Below are positions 22,241 to 31,159 of a stretch of 64,000 nucleotides of DNA, piece after piece. This DNA comes from DATLNF01 sp963765815 (GTDB lineage: Bacteria > Actinomycetota > Actinomycetes > BP-191). The notes under the pieces are model-generated. The model ran no database searches and was not told the origin of the DNA. It saw only the letters and a list, made by a program, of their open reading frames with translations. The translations under genes and the position numbers were made by a program. The stretch lies in assembly GCA_963765815.1 (NCBI GenBank), contig CAVXXT010000001.1:248001-312000 (forward strand), written 5' to 3'. Within the stretch, counting starts at the first letter, position 1. Every line of letters starts with the position of its first letter.

Positions 22241-23420
22241 ATGCGCTCGACTCGCTGAGCTCGACGTCGAAGGACGCGGGTGCTGGTCCGCTGCGACCTC
22301 AACGTCCCGCTCGACGGCACGACGATCACCGACGACGGCCGGATCCGCGCAGCGCTGCCGACGCTGCGCGCGATCCTCGACCGCGGCGGCCGGCTCGTGG
22401 TGATGCAGCCACCTCGGCCGACCGAAGGGGCAGGTCGTCGCGAAGTACTCCCTCGCTCCGGTCGCGGCGCGGCTCGGCGAGCTGCTCGGCGCTCCGGTGC
22501 GCTTCGCCACCGACGTCGTCGGGGAGTCGGCGCAGGGCGAGGTCGCGAGCCAGCAGTCGGGCGAGGTCGTGCCTGCTGGAGAACCTGCGGTTCGAGCCGG
22601 GGGAGGAGCAGGGCGACGAGGCGCTGGTCTCGGCCGCTCGCCGCACTCGGCGACTGCTACGTCGGCGACGGCTTCGGCGCGCTGCACCGCGCGCACGCCA
22701 GCGTCGCCGGCGTGCCCGCGCGGCTCGAGCACGCGGCCGGCCTGCTCGTGGAGAAGGAGCTCGAGGTGCTGCACCGGCTCAGCGCGGAGCCGCAGCGCCC
22801 CTACGTCGTCGTGCTCGGCGGGTCGAAGGTCAGCGACAAGCTCGCCGTGATCACGAGCCTGCTCGGCGTCGTCGACAAGCTGCTGATCGGCGGCGGCATG
22901 TGCTTCACCTTCCTGGCCGCGCAGGGGCACGGCGTCGGCGAGTCGCTGCTCGAGGAGGACCAGCTCGACGCGGTGCGGGACATGATCCGGCTGGCCGCCG
23001 ACCGCGGCGTGGAGCTGCTCCTGCCGAGCGACGTCGTCATCGCGCAGGACGTGAGCGCAGACGCCGCGACGCGAGGTGGTGGCGGCGGAGGCGATCCCCG
23101 ACGGCTGGAAGGGCCTCGACATCGGCCCGGAGTCGGTACGCCGGTTCGCGGCGGCCGTCGCCGACGCCCAGACCGTCTTCTGGAACGGCCCGATGGGCGT
23201 CTTCGAGCTCGCCCCGTTCGCGGCCGGCACGCTCGGCGTCGCGCAGGCGGTCGCCGGCAGCCCTGGCCTGACAGTCGTCGGCGGGGGAGACTCCGCGGCC
23301 GCCGTACGACAGCTCGGCCTCGCCGACCGGTTCGGCCACATCTCGACCGGCGGCGGCGCGTCGCTGGAGTACCTCGAAGGCAAGACGCTGCCCGGCGTGG
23401 CCGCGCTCGAGCAGGACTAG
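22241..23420 (+). CDS. pgk: Phosphoglycerate kinase, frame broken by indels
   Basis: Makes ATP from 1,3-bisphosphoglycerate, about 390 residues when frames are joined. Recognisable: VLVRCDLNVPLDG, ENLRFEPGEE, GDCYVGDGFGALHRAHAS, PYVVVLGGSKVSDKL, FWNGPMGVFE and the C-terminal VVGGGDSAAAV...HISTGGGASLEYLEGK. About six indels fall near 22250, 22277, 22405, 22571, 22635 and 23069. Family note: KVSDKL and GGGDSAAAV are conserved ADP-site elements. It lies between gap and tpiA in the standard glycolytic operon. Confidence 0.9.
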
Positions 23421-23432
23421 GAGAGCCGCCCC

Positions 23433-24218
23433 ATGGCCAACGCGCCGCGCCTCCCGCTGATGGCGGGCAACTGGAAGATGAACCTCCACCACCTCGAGGC
23501 CATCCAGCTGGTCCAGAAGCTCGCCTTCGCGCTCGACCCGGCCGACTACGACGCGTGCGAGGTCGTCGTGCTGCCGCCGTTCACCGACCTGCGCAGCGTC
23601 CAGACGCTCGTCGACGGCGACAAGCTCCTGCTCCGCTACGGCGCCCAGGACCTCTCGCCCCACCCGGGCGGGGCCTACACCGGCGACATCAGCGCCGCGA
23701 TGCTGGCCAAGCTCGGCTGCTCGTACGTCGTCGTCGGCCACAGCGAGCGCCGGCAGTACCACCACGAGGACGACGCGGCCGTCAACGCGAAGGCCCGGGC
23801 GGCCGTCGCGGCGGAGATCACGCCGATCGTCTGCGTGGGGGAGGGTCTCGAGATCCGGCAGGCCGGCGCCCACGTGGAGCACTGCACCTCCTCCCTCGAA
23901 GGCAGCCTCGCCGAGCTCACCGCGGAGCAGGTGGCCGCGACGGTGGTCGCCTACGAGCCGGTCTGGGCGATCGGCACCGGCGAGGTGGCGACCCCGGAGG
24001 ACGCCCAAGAGGTCTGCGCCGCTCTCCGCGGCACGGTCGCCCGCCTGCACGGCAAGCCGACCGCGGCCGCGGTGCGGATCCTGTACGGCGGCTCGGTCAA
24101 GGCGGTGAACGCCGCCGGGCTGATGGCGATGCCGGACGTCGACGGCGCGCTGGTCGGTGGCGCGAGCCTGGACGCGGACGAGTTCGCCGGCATCGTGCGC
24201 TACCGCACGCACGTCTAG
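23433..24218 (+). CDS. tpiA: Triose-phosphate isomerase
   Basis: A 261-residue TIM barrel interconverting dihydroxyacetone phosphate and glyceraldehyde 3-phosphate. N-terminal GNWKMNL supplies the catalytic Lys. VVGHSERRQYHHED has the catalytic His, and AYEPVWAIGTGEVATPEDAQE the catalytic Glu and the mobile loop. LYGGSVK binds the phosphate. The frame is intact. AGGAGAG precedes ATG at 23433, 12 bases after pgk. In related genomes secG follows closely; here a five-gene transporter operon intervenes. Confidence 0.97.
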   Translation: MANAPRLPLMAGNWKMNLHHLEAIQLVQKLAFALDPADYDACEVVVLPPFTDLRSVQTLVDGDKLLLRYGAQDLSPHPGGAYTGDISAAMLAKLGCSYVVVGHSERRQYHHEDDAAVNAKARAAVAAEITPIVCVGEGLEIRQAGAHVEHCTSSLEGSLAELTAEQVAATVVAYEPVWAIGTGEVATPEDAQEVCAALRGTVARLHGKPTAAAVRILYGGSVKAVNAAGLMAMPDVDGALVGGASLDADEFAGIVRYRTHV

Positions 24219-24387
24219 GACGTCGACCTGCCCGGATAACCATCAGGTCACGATCGGGCGGCGCCTCGGTGCGCGACGCTTTCGCCGTACGGCGGGCGTG
24301 GGTAGGGTCCCCCCGGATGGGGAGCCTCCGCCCCGAGCTCGCCAGTGAGACCCCAGCAAGTCCCTCAACGAGAAGGTGGCGTCGCGC

Positions 24388-25389
24388 ATGACCGCTCCTG
24401 TCGGCGTGGACCCGAGCTCCCAGCACGCCGAGCCCGAGGCCGTCGCCAACATCAGCGGCAGCGGCGTCATCGAGGGCCGGTCCCTCGGCCAGATCGCGTG
24501 GATGCGCCTCAAGCGGGACAAGGTCGCGATCGCCGGGGCGGTCGTCGTCGTCTTCCTGATCCTCGTCGCGGTCTTCGCCAGCCTGCTGACCAAGATCAAC
24601 GGCCACCCGCCGGACATCTTCTACTCGGACCAGATCGACCCCAACACCGGCGGCCTCCCGCTCGGGAAGTTCGGCGGGGTCGACAGCAAGTTCTGGTTCG
24701 GCGTCGAGCCGGGCACCGGCCGCGACCTCTTCAGCCGCATCGTCCACGGCGCGCGCGTGTCGCTGCTGATCGCCTTCGCCGCCACCGGCGTCGCCGTCGC
24801 GACCGGCGCGATCCTCGGCGTCACCGCCGGCTACTTCGGCGGCAAGGTCGACCGGGTGATCAGCTCGCTGATGGACATCCTGCTCGCCTTCCCGCTGCTC
24901 ATCTTCGCCATCGCGCTCGTCGCGGTGAACCCGGTGATCCCGGTCGTCGGCTGGACCATCCCGCGACTCGTCCTGCTGGTCGTGATCATCGGCGGGTTCA
25001 GCTGGCCGTACATCGGCCGCATCGTGCGCGGGCAGACGCTCTCGCTGCGCGAGAAGGAGTTCATCGAAGCCGCGCGATCGGTCGGCGCCAGCGACTCGCA
25101 CATCATCTTCAAGGAGCTGCTGCCCAACCTGGTCGCGCCGATCATCGTCTACTCGACCCTGATCATCCCGTCGAACATCCTGTTCGAGGCGGCGCTGTCC
25201 TTCCTCGGCGTGGGCGTCAACCCGCCCACGCCCACGTGGGGCAACATGCTCTCCGACGCGATCCCGTGGTACCGCGCCGACCCGACTTTCATGATCATTC
25301 CCGGGGTGGCGCTGTTCGTCACCGTCCTCGCCTTCAACCTCTTCGGCGACGGCCTCCGGGACGCCCTTGACCCCCGCGGCGGTCGATGA
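24388..25389 (+). CDS. Oligopeptide-type ABC importer permease, DppC-like (system 1)
   Basis: About 333 residues. A cytoplasmic N-terminus leads into a first membrane helix, a periplasmic loop with GTGRDLFSRIVHGARVSLLIA, then about five helices. The coupling motif EAARSVGASDSHIIFKELLPNL binds the ATPases, and the C-terminus NLFGDGLRDALDPR is typical of DppC/OppC. It is the first gene of system 1, ahead of the binding protein, an unusual order. ATG at 24388 is preferred; an in-frame GTG at 24376 would leave no room for a ribosome site. TAGGGT at 24303-24308 is a possible -10. Confidence 0.9.
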   Translation: MTAPVGVDPSSQHAEPEAVANISGSGVIEGRSLGQIAWMRLKRDKVAIAGAVVVVFLILVAVFASLLTKINGHPPDIFYSDQIDPNTGGLPLGKFGGVDSKFWFGVEPGTGRDLFSRIVHGARVSLLIAFAATGVAVATGAILGVTAGYFGGKVDRVISSLMDILLAFPLLIFAIALVAVNPVIPVVGWTIPRLVLLVVIIGGFSWPYIGRIVRGQTLSLREKEFIEAARSVGASDSHIIFKELLPNLVAPIIVYSTLIIPSNILFEAALSFLGVGVNPPTPTWGNMLSDAIPWYRADPTFMIIPGVALFVTVLAFNLFGDGLRDALDPRGGR

Positions 25390-25476
25390 CCGCGCGGCGC
25401 ACGACGTAAGGCTCGACCCGTCCCGGCAGTCCGCCGGGAACGCTGCACAGCAGACGCAAGGAAAGGACAGGACCGA

Positions 25477-27174
25477 ATGCGCAGTCCATCGAGAGGGCTT
25501 CGGGTCGCTTCGGCGATTCTCACCCTCGCCATCGCCGCAACCGCCTGTGGCGGCGACGACGAGGGCACCGACACCGGCACGGGCAAGACCGACAAGACGT
25601 TCGCGCTCGAAGGCGCCAAGGGCGGCACCCTCAAGCTGGTGTCGAACAGCGACGTCGACTACCTCGACCCGCAGCGGACCTACTCCACGCTGGGCTTCGC
25701 GATCCAGCGGGTCCTGAACCGCCAGCTGCTGACCTACAAGGCGGCTCCGGCGGCCAACGGCGGTCTCGAGCTGGCTCCCGACCTCGCCAAGGCGATGCCG
25801 ACCATCAGCGAGGACGGCCTGACCTACACGTTCGAGCTGAAGGACAACCTGAAGTTCGAGGACGGCACGGCGATCACCGCCAAGGACATCAAGTACGGCG
25901 TCGAGCGGTCCTTCGAGATCGACACGCTCTCCGGTGGCCCCGAGTACATGCGCCAGACGCTCGTGGGTGGCCTGGAGTTCAAGGGCATCTACAAGGACCC
26001 CAAGGGCCTGTCGGCCATCACGGTCGAGGGTGACAAGAAGATCACCTTCAAGCTGAAGGACCCCTACGCGGACTTCATCTACATCACGGCGCTGCCGACC
26101 ACGACCCCGGTCCAGGCCGCGAAGGACACGAAGGACAAGTTCAACCTCAAGCCCACGGCCACCGGCCCGTACAAGCTCTTCAGCTACAAGCCGGAGAAGG
26201 AGATCATCCTGGTCCGCAACGAGGCGTGGGACGCCTCGACCGACAGCGTCCGCAAGGCGTACGTCGACCGGATCGAGATCACCGAGGGCGTCGACCCGGC
26301 GGACATCACCAACCGCATCGAGAGCGGCGACGCCGACCTCTCCTTCGACACCTCCGTCGAGCCGCAGGACATCGCCCGGATCAAGACCGACCCGGTCCTG
26401 TCCAAGCAGACCAACGAGGTCCCGACGGGCTGCACCCGCTACCTGAGCCTGAACACCAAGGTCGCGCCGTTCGACAAGCTCGAGGTGCGCCAGGCGATGC
26501 AGTACGCCGTGAACAAGGAGACCTACCGCACGGCGCGTGGTGGCCCGACCGCTGGTGACTTCGCCACGTCGATGCTGCCGCTCACGTTCAACCAGAAGAA
26601 GATCGACATCTACCCGGCCGCGCCCACCGGCGACGACGCCAAGGCCAAGGAGCTGTTCGCCAAGGCCGGCTACACCGGCGGCAAGGTGCTCATGCTCGCC
26701 ACCAACGCCGGCAAGGGCCTCGCGTCCGCGCAGGCCATCCAGGCGGCGCTCAAGCCCTACGGCATGAACGTCGAGCTCAAGCAGGTCGCGGCCGGTGTGT
26801 TCTTCACCGAGCTCGGCACGCCGAGCAAGAACTACGCGATGGGCATCGCCGGCTGGTGCGCTGACTGGCCGAGCCCGTCGACGTACCTGGGCCCGCTGTT
26901 CGACGGCACGCAGATCAAGCCGAACGGCAACCAGAACTACTCGAACCTGAACGACCCGAAGATCAACGAGGCCATCGCCAAGGCGAACAAGACGGCCGAC
27001 GTCGACGAGGCCAATGCTCAGTGGTTCGAGATCGACAAGATGGTGATGGAGACCGCGGCGATCGTGCCGCTCATCCAGGACAAGCAGTTCACCATCCACA
27101 CGGCGCGGCTGAAGAACGCCTTCATCCACCCGTACTTCGCGCACGAGGACTTCGCGGTCGTCGCGGTCCAGTAG
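25477..27174 (+). CDS. Extracellular solute-binding lipoprotein, family 5 (system 1)
   Basis: A 565-residue SBP_bac_5 protein that captures peptide-like substrates for the adjacent permeases. The signal peptide ends in a lipobox-like AATAC near residues 21-25, so the mature Cys is lipidated. The mature start GGTLKLVSNSDVDYLDPQRTY and the ligand-domain motif FELKDNLKFEDGTAITAKDIKYGVERSF are classical for the family. A good ribosome site (AAGGAAAGG) precedes ATG at 25477. Substrate cannot be read from sequence: family 5 includes peptide, nickel and glycoside binders. Confidence 0.92.
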   Translation: MRSPSRGLRVASAILTLAIAATACGGDDEGTDTGTGKTDKTFALEGAKGGTLKLVSNSDVDYLDPQRTYSTLGFAIQRVLNRQLLTYKAAPAANGGLELAPDLAKAMPTISEDGLTYTFELKDNLKFEDGTAITAKDIKYGVERSFEIDTLSGGPEYMRQTLVGGLEFKGIYKDPKGLSAITVEGDKKITFKLKDPYADFIYITALPTTTPVQAAKDTKDKFNLKPTATGPYKLFSYKPEKEIILVRNEAWDASTDSVRKAYVDRIEITEGVDPADITNRIESGDADLSFDTSVEPQDIARIKTDPVLSKQTNEVPTGCTRYLSLNTKVAPFDKLEVRQAMQYAVNKETYRTARGGPTAGDFATSMLPLTFNQKKIDIYPAAPTGDDAKAKELFAKAGYTGGKVLMLATNAGKGLASAQAIQAALKPYGMNVELKQVAAGVFFTELGTPSKNYAMGIAGWCADWPSPSTYLGPLFDGTQIKPNGNQNYSNLNDPKINEAIAKANKTADVDEANAQWFEIDKMVMETAAIVPLIQDKQFTIHTARLKNAFIHPYFAHEDFAVVAVQ

Positions 27175-27189
27175 CACCACCCGCTTGAC

Positions 27190-27243
27190 GGTCACCCGCC
27201 GTCCGCGCACCGGCCCGTCCGGTGTGTCGGGCGGCGGGTGACC
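27190..27243 (+). terminator. Intra-operon hairpin after the system 1 binding protein
   Basis: GGTCACCCGCCG (27190-27201) pairs perfectly with 27232-27243, with an inner CACCGG/CCGGTG stem. Sitting between the binding-protein gene and the next permease, it probably protects or attenuates the transcript so that more binding protein than permease is made. Confidence 0.6.
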
Positions 27244-27286
27244 TGCTCCACCACCCCGCCGCATCCACTCGAGTCAGGGTCGCCAG

Positions 27287-28264
27287 ATGGGTCGCTACAT
27301 CGCTCGCCGGTCGCTGTGGGTCGTCGCGCTGCTGTTCATCATCAGCGTCGTCACCTTCGGCATCTTCTACATCCTGCCGGCCGACCCCGCGGCGCTGTCC
27401 GCCGGGAAGAACTCCTCCACGGAGGAGATCGAGATCATCCGGCACAAGCTCGGCCTGGACGAGCCGGTGTACGTGCAGTACGGCACGTTCGTGAAGGGCA
27501 TCTTCGTCGGGCGCACCATCGGCGGGAACGAGTGCGGTGCACCCTGCTTCGGCTACTCGTTCAAGAACGAGCAGCCGGTCTTCGAGACGATCATCGACCG
27601 GCTCCCCGTCACGATCTCCATCGCCATCGGGGCCGCCGTCCTCTGGCTGGCCATGGGCGTGTCCGTCGGGATCATCTCGGCCCTGAAGAAGGGCACGATC
27701 GTCGATCGCGCGGCCATGACCGGGGCCTTGGCCGGGGTCTCGCTGCCGCTCATCTTCACCGGCTACGTCATCCTGCTGGTCTTCGTCTACAAGCTGAAGA
27801 TCTTCCCGCAGCCGAGGTACAACGACTTCACCGACAACCCGCTGAAGTGGGCGCAGGGCCTGTTCCTGCCGTGGGTGGCGTTGGCGTTCCTCAACTCCGC
27901 GCTCTACGCGCGGCTCGTGCGCGCCAACATGCTCGAGACGATGGCCGAGGACTACGTCCGCACCGCGCGAGCCAAGGGCCTGCCCGAGCGCACCGTCATC
28001 CGCCGGCATGGCCTGCGGGCCGCGCTCACTCCGATCGTGACCATCTTCGGCCTCGACATTGGCCAGCTGCTGGGTGGCGCGGTGCTCACCGAGCAGGTGT
28101 TCAGCATCCAGGGCCTCGGCAAGCTGGCGCTGACGTCGATCTTCAACGTCGACCTGCCGGTCATCGTCGGGGTGACGGTGTTCGCGGCGTTCTTCGTCGT
28201 CACGGCCAACCTCGTCGTCGACGTGCTGTACGCCGTCGTCGACCCCCGTGTCCGTTACAGTTAG
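27287..28264 (+). CDS. Oligopeptide-type ABC importer permease, DppB-like (system 1)
   Basis: A 325-residue permease with six predicted helices. The N-terminus MGRYIARRSLWVVALLFIISVVTF is the standard DppB opening. The EAA-type coupling loop reads MAEDYVRTARAKGLPERTVIRRHGLRAALTP, and the C-terminus ends NLVVDVLYAVVDPRVRYS. A 70-base periplasmic-loop coding insert after the first helix contains two cysteines in GGNECGAPCFGYSF, which could form a disulfide; this is not common in the family. It partners the DppC-like permease at 24388. Confidence 0.93.
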   Translation: MGRYIARRSLWVVALLFIISVVTFGIFYILPADPAALSAGKNSSTEEIEIIRHKLGLDEPVYVQYGTFVKGIFVGRTIGGNECGAPCFGYSFKNEQPVFETIIDRLPVTISIAIGAAVLWLAMGVSVGIISALKKGTIVDRAAMTGALAGVSLPLIFTGYVILLVFVYKLKIFPQPRYNDFTDNPLKWAQGLFLPWVALAFLNSALYARLVRANMLETMAEDYVRTARAKGLPERTVIRRHGLRAALTPIVTIFGLDIGQLLGGAVLTEQVFSIQGLGKLALTSIFNVDLPVIVGVTVFAAFFVVTANLVVDVLYAVVDPRVRYS

Positions 28265-28351
28265 CCGCCCGCTGCGCCCCTGACCTGCCCCACAGCCTGC
28301 GGCGCCGTGCCCAGCCACGCATCGACCGAAGCGCGTCAAAGAAGGGTGCCC

Positions 28352-29427
28352 GTGTCCACGCAGACTCTCGTCGAGGGAGCCGGCTCCGCACCACGCGGAC
28401 CTCAGGCGTTCCTCGACATCCGCGACCTGCGCATCCACTTCCCGACCGACGACGGCCTGGTCAAGGCGGTCGACGGCCTGACGTTCACGCTCGAGAAGGG
28501 CACGCACGCTCGGCATCGTGGGCGAGTCCGGCTCCGGCAAGAGCGTCACGAGCCTCGGCATCCTCGGCCTGCACAAGGGCACCCGCGCGAAGATCAGCGG
28601 CGAGATCTGGCTCGGCGGCGACGAGCTGGTCGCGGCGAGCAAGGAGCAGGTCCGGGCGCTGCGCGGCGACCGGATGGCGATGATCTTCCAGGACCCGCTG
28701 TCGGCCCTGCACCCGTACTACACGGTCGGCTACCAGATCGCCGAGGCCTACCGCGTCCACAACGACGTCTCGAAGAAGGCGGCGAAGACCCGCGCCATCG
28801 AGATGCTCGACCGGGTCGGCATCCCCACGCCGGACAAGCGCGTCGACGACTACCCGCACCAGTTCTCCGGCGGCATGCGGCAGCGGGCGATGATCGCGAT
28901 GGCGCTGTCCTGCAACCCCGAGCTGCTGATCGCCGACGAGCCGACGACCGCGCTCGACGTGACGGTGCAGGCGCAGATCCTCGAGCTGATGACGCGACCT
29001 GCAGAAGGAGTTCGGCTCGGCGATCATCCTCATCACCCACGACCTCGGCGTCGTCGCCGAGGTGGCCGACGAGATCCTGGTGATGTACGCCGGCCGGGCA
29101 GCGGAGTACGCGCCGGTCAACGACATCTTCTACCGCCCGGAGCACCCCTACACCTTCGGCCTGCTCAGCTCGGTGACCCGGATGGACCGCATCCGGCAGG
29201 ACCGGCTCAACCCGATCGAGGGCGCGCCGCCGAGCCTGATCAACGTGCCGTCCGGCTGCGCGTTCCACCCGCGCTGCCCCTACGAGCCGCTCACCGGCGG
29301 GCTCGGCTCGACCGTCCGTCCAGACCTCGTCCCGACCACCGGCGGGCCTGACCATCTCGTCGCCTGCCACCTGCCGCCTGCCGAGCGGCAGCGGCTCTTC
29401 GCCGAGGAAGTCGCGCCGAAGCTATGA
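28352..29427 (+). CDS. Oligopeptide ABC importer ATPase, DppD-like (system 1), two insertions
   Basis: About 358 residues when frames are joined. Walker A GESGSGKS, signature SGGMRQRAMIAMAL and Walker B LLIADEPTTALDV are all intact. The C-terminal oligopeptide-transporter extension has GCAFHPRCPYEPLTGG, which normally carries cysteines for an iron-sulfur cluster in this subfamily. One extra base near 28505 and one near 28992 break the frame; both neighbouring segments (TLGIVGES; RDLQKEFGSAIILITHDLGVVAE) are normal. GTG at 28352 has GAAGGG upstream. The stop overlaps the next ATG. Confidence 0.88.
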
Positions 29428-30869
29428 GCCCTGCCAAGAAGACCACGGCCGCTCCGGCCACAAAGCGCACGGCCGCTCCGGCCACAACGCGCACGGCCGC
29501 ACCGGCGGCGAAGACCACAGCCGCCGGCAAGGCGCGCACCGCGACCACGGCGCGCGCGAGCGAGGCAGCGAAGGCGACCGCCGCGAAGTCACGCGCCGCA
29601 GCGAAGCCGGCCGCCAAGGCTGCGCCGACGAAGGCCGCTCCCGCGAAGGTGGCCAAGCCTGCGGTCCGCAAGCCCGCAGCGGCCAAGGCGGCACCGGCAA
29701 AGGCTGCTCCCACCAAGGCTGCCCCCACCAAGGCTGCCCGCGCGCGGGCCACCGCGACGACCGGCGGCGCTCGTCCCCGCGTCGACGTGGGCACCCCCGC
29801 GCGCCCGCGTCGTACCGCTGCGGCCGAGACGGTCGGCGCGGTCGCCGGCGCCCGGGCGACGCTGCCGCAGGTCGACGAGCGCGAGACGCTGATCGAGGTC
29901 ACCGACCTGGTCAAGCACTTCCCGGTCACTCGCGGCATCGTGTTCCAGAAGCAGGTCGGCGCGGTCAAGGCGGTCGACGGGATCTCGTTCTCGGTGGCCA
30001 AGGGCGAGACGCTCGGCGTCGTCGGCGAGACCGGCTGCGGCAAGTCGACGATGGGCCGGCTGCTCTCGCGGCTGCTCGAGCCGACCAGCGGCAAGATCGT
30101 GTTCGACGGCCGCGACATCACCCACCTGTCGCGCGGCGACATGCGCCCGCTGCGCCGTGACGTCCAGATGATCTTCCAGGACCCCTACGGGTCGCTGAAC
30201 CCGCGGCACAACATCGGCACGATCGTGGGCACCCCGCTGGAGCTGCAGAAGGTGGCGCCCGTCGGCGGCACCAAGAAGCGGGCCCAGGAGCTGCTCGAGC
30301 TGGTCGGCCTCAACCCCGAGCACTACAACCGCTACCCGCACGAGTTCTCCGGCGGGCAGCGGCAGCGCATCGGCATCGCCCGCGCGCTGGCGCTCAACCC
30401 GAAGCTGATCATCGCGGACGAGCCGGTCAGCGCCCTCGACGTCTCGATCCAGGCGCAGGTCATCAACCTGCTCGAGGACCTGCAGACCGAGTTCAACCTC
30501 ACCTATGTCTTCATCGCCCACGACCTGTCGGTGGTGCGGCACATCTCCGACCGCGTCGCCGTGATGTACCTCGGCAAGGTGGTCGAGGTCGCCGACCGGG
30601 TCGGCCTCTACGAGCACCCGCTGCACCCCTACACCCACGCGCTGCTCTCCGCCGTGCCGCTGCCCGACCCGGAGAAGGAGCACAAGCGCGAGCGCATCTT
30701 CCTCAAGGGCGACGTGCCCAGCCCGCTCAACCCGCCGCCCGCCTGCCGGTTCAACACCCGCTGCTGGAAGGCGCAGGACATCTGCCGCGAGGTCGAGCCG
30801 CCGCTGCTCCAGCTGCAGCCCGGCCACGAGGTCGCCTGCCACTTCCCTGAGGAAAGAGTTCTCGTCTGA
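29424..30869 (+). CDS. Oligopeptide ABC importer ATPase, DppF-like, with histone H1-like N-terminal tail (system 1)
   Basis: A 481-residue protein. The first 150 residues are low-complexity Ala/Lys/Thr/Pro sequence with repeats such as KAAPTKAAPTKAA and KRTAAPAT, like the tails of bacterial histone H1-type proteins. The ATPase then begins at about 153 (LIEVTDLVKHFPV), with Walker A GETGCGKS, signature SGGQRQRIGIARAL, Walker B LIIADEPVSALDV and the C-terminal extension CRFNTRCWKAQDIC. The extension is far longer than the family norm. ATG at 29424 overlaps the upstream stop (ATGA). A later internal start cannot be excluded. secG begins at the last base of its stop. Confidence 0.88.
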   Translation: MSPAKKTTAAPATKRTAAPATTRTAAPAAKTTAAGKARTATTARASEAAKATAAKSRAAAKPAAKAAPTKAAPAKVAKPAVRKPAAAKAAPAKAAPTKAAPTKAARARATATTGGARPRVDVGTPARPRRTAAAETVGAVAGARATLPQVDERETLIEVTDLVKHFPVTRGIVFQKQVGAVKAVDGISFSVAKGETLGVVGETGCGKSTMGRLLSRLLEPTSGKIVFDGRDITHLSRGDMRPLRRDVQMIFQDPYGSLNPRHNIGTIVGTPLELQKVAPVGGTKKRAQELLELVGLNPEHYNRYPHEFSGGQRQRIGIARALALNPKLIIADEPVSALDVSIQAQVINLLEDLQTEFNLTYVFIAHDLSVVRHISDRVAVMYLGKVVEVADRVGLYEHPLHPYTHALLSAVPLPDPEKEHKRERIFLKGDVPSPLNPPPACRFNTRCWKAQDICREVEPPLLQLQPGHEVACHFPEERVLV

Positions 30870-31102
30870 TGGTCACCCTGACCACCGTCCTGCTGATCGT
30901 GTCGAGCCTGCTGCTCGTCGTCCTCGTCCTGCTGCACCGCGGCAAGGGGGGCGGTCTGTCGAACATGTTCGGCGGCGGCGTGAGCTCCTCGCTCGGCGGG
31001 TCCTCCGTCGTCGAGAAGAACCTCGACCGGCTGACCATCGGCGCCGGCATCGTCTGGGCCGGCTCGATCTTCGCGCTCGGGCTGCTGCTCAAGAACCGGT
31101 AG
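30869..31102 (+). CDS. secG: Preprotein translocase subunit SecG
   Basis: A 77-residue membrane protein with two helices (about residues 4-23 and 55-73). The connecting loop is rich in Gly/Ser and carries HRGKGGGLSNMFGG, the SecG signature. It assists the SecYEG channel. Its ATG shares one base with the dppF-type stop, so it is translated as the tail of transporter operon 1. In M. tuberculosis it sits near tpi, which supports insertion of the transporter genes between them here. Confidence 0.93.
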   Translation: MVTLTTVLLIVSSLLLVVLVLLHRGKGGGLSNMFGGGVSSSLGGSSVVEKNLDRLTIGAGIVWAGSIFALGLLLKNR

Positions 31103-31159
31103 ACCCGCATCAGCCTGTCTCTGCCGACACCGCCGCCGTCCCGGGCGGCGCGCCCGCGG

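Noticed and set aside
21217..23420. Programmed ribosomal frameshifting in gap and pgk
   Set aside because: There are too many shifts per gene, of both signs, without slippery heptamers or downstream structures, and the same pattern is seen in unrelated genes.
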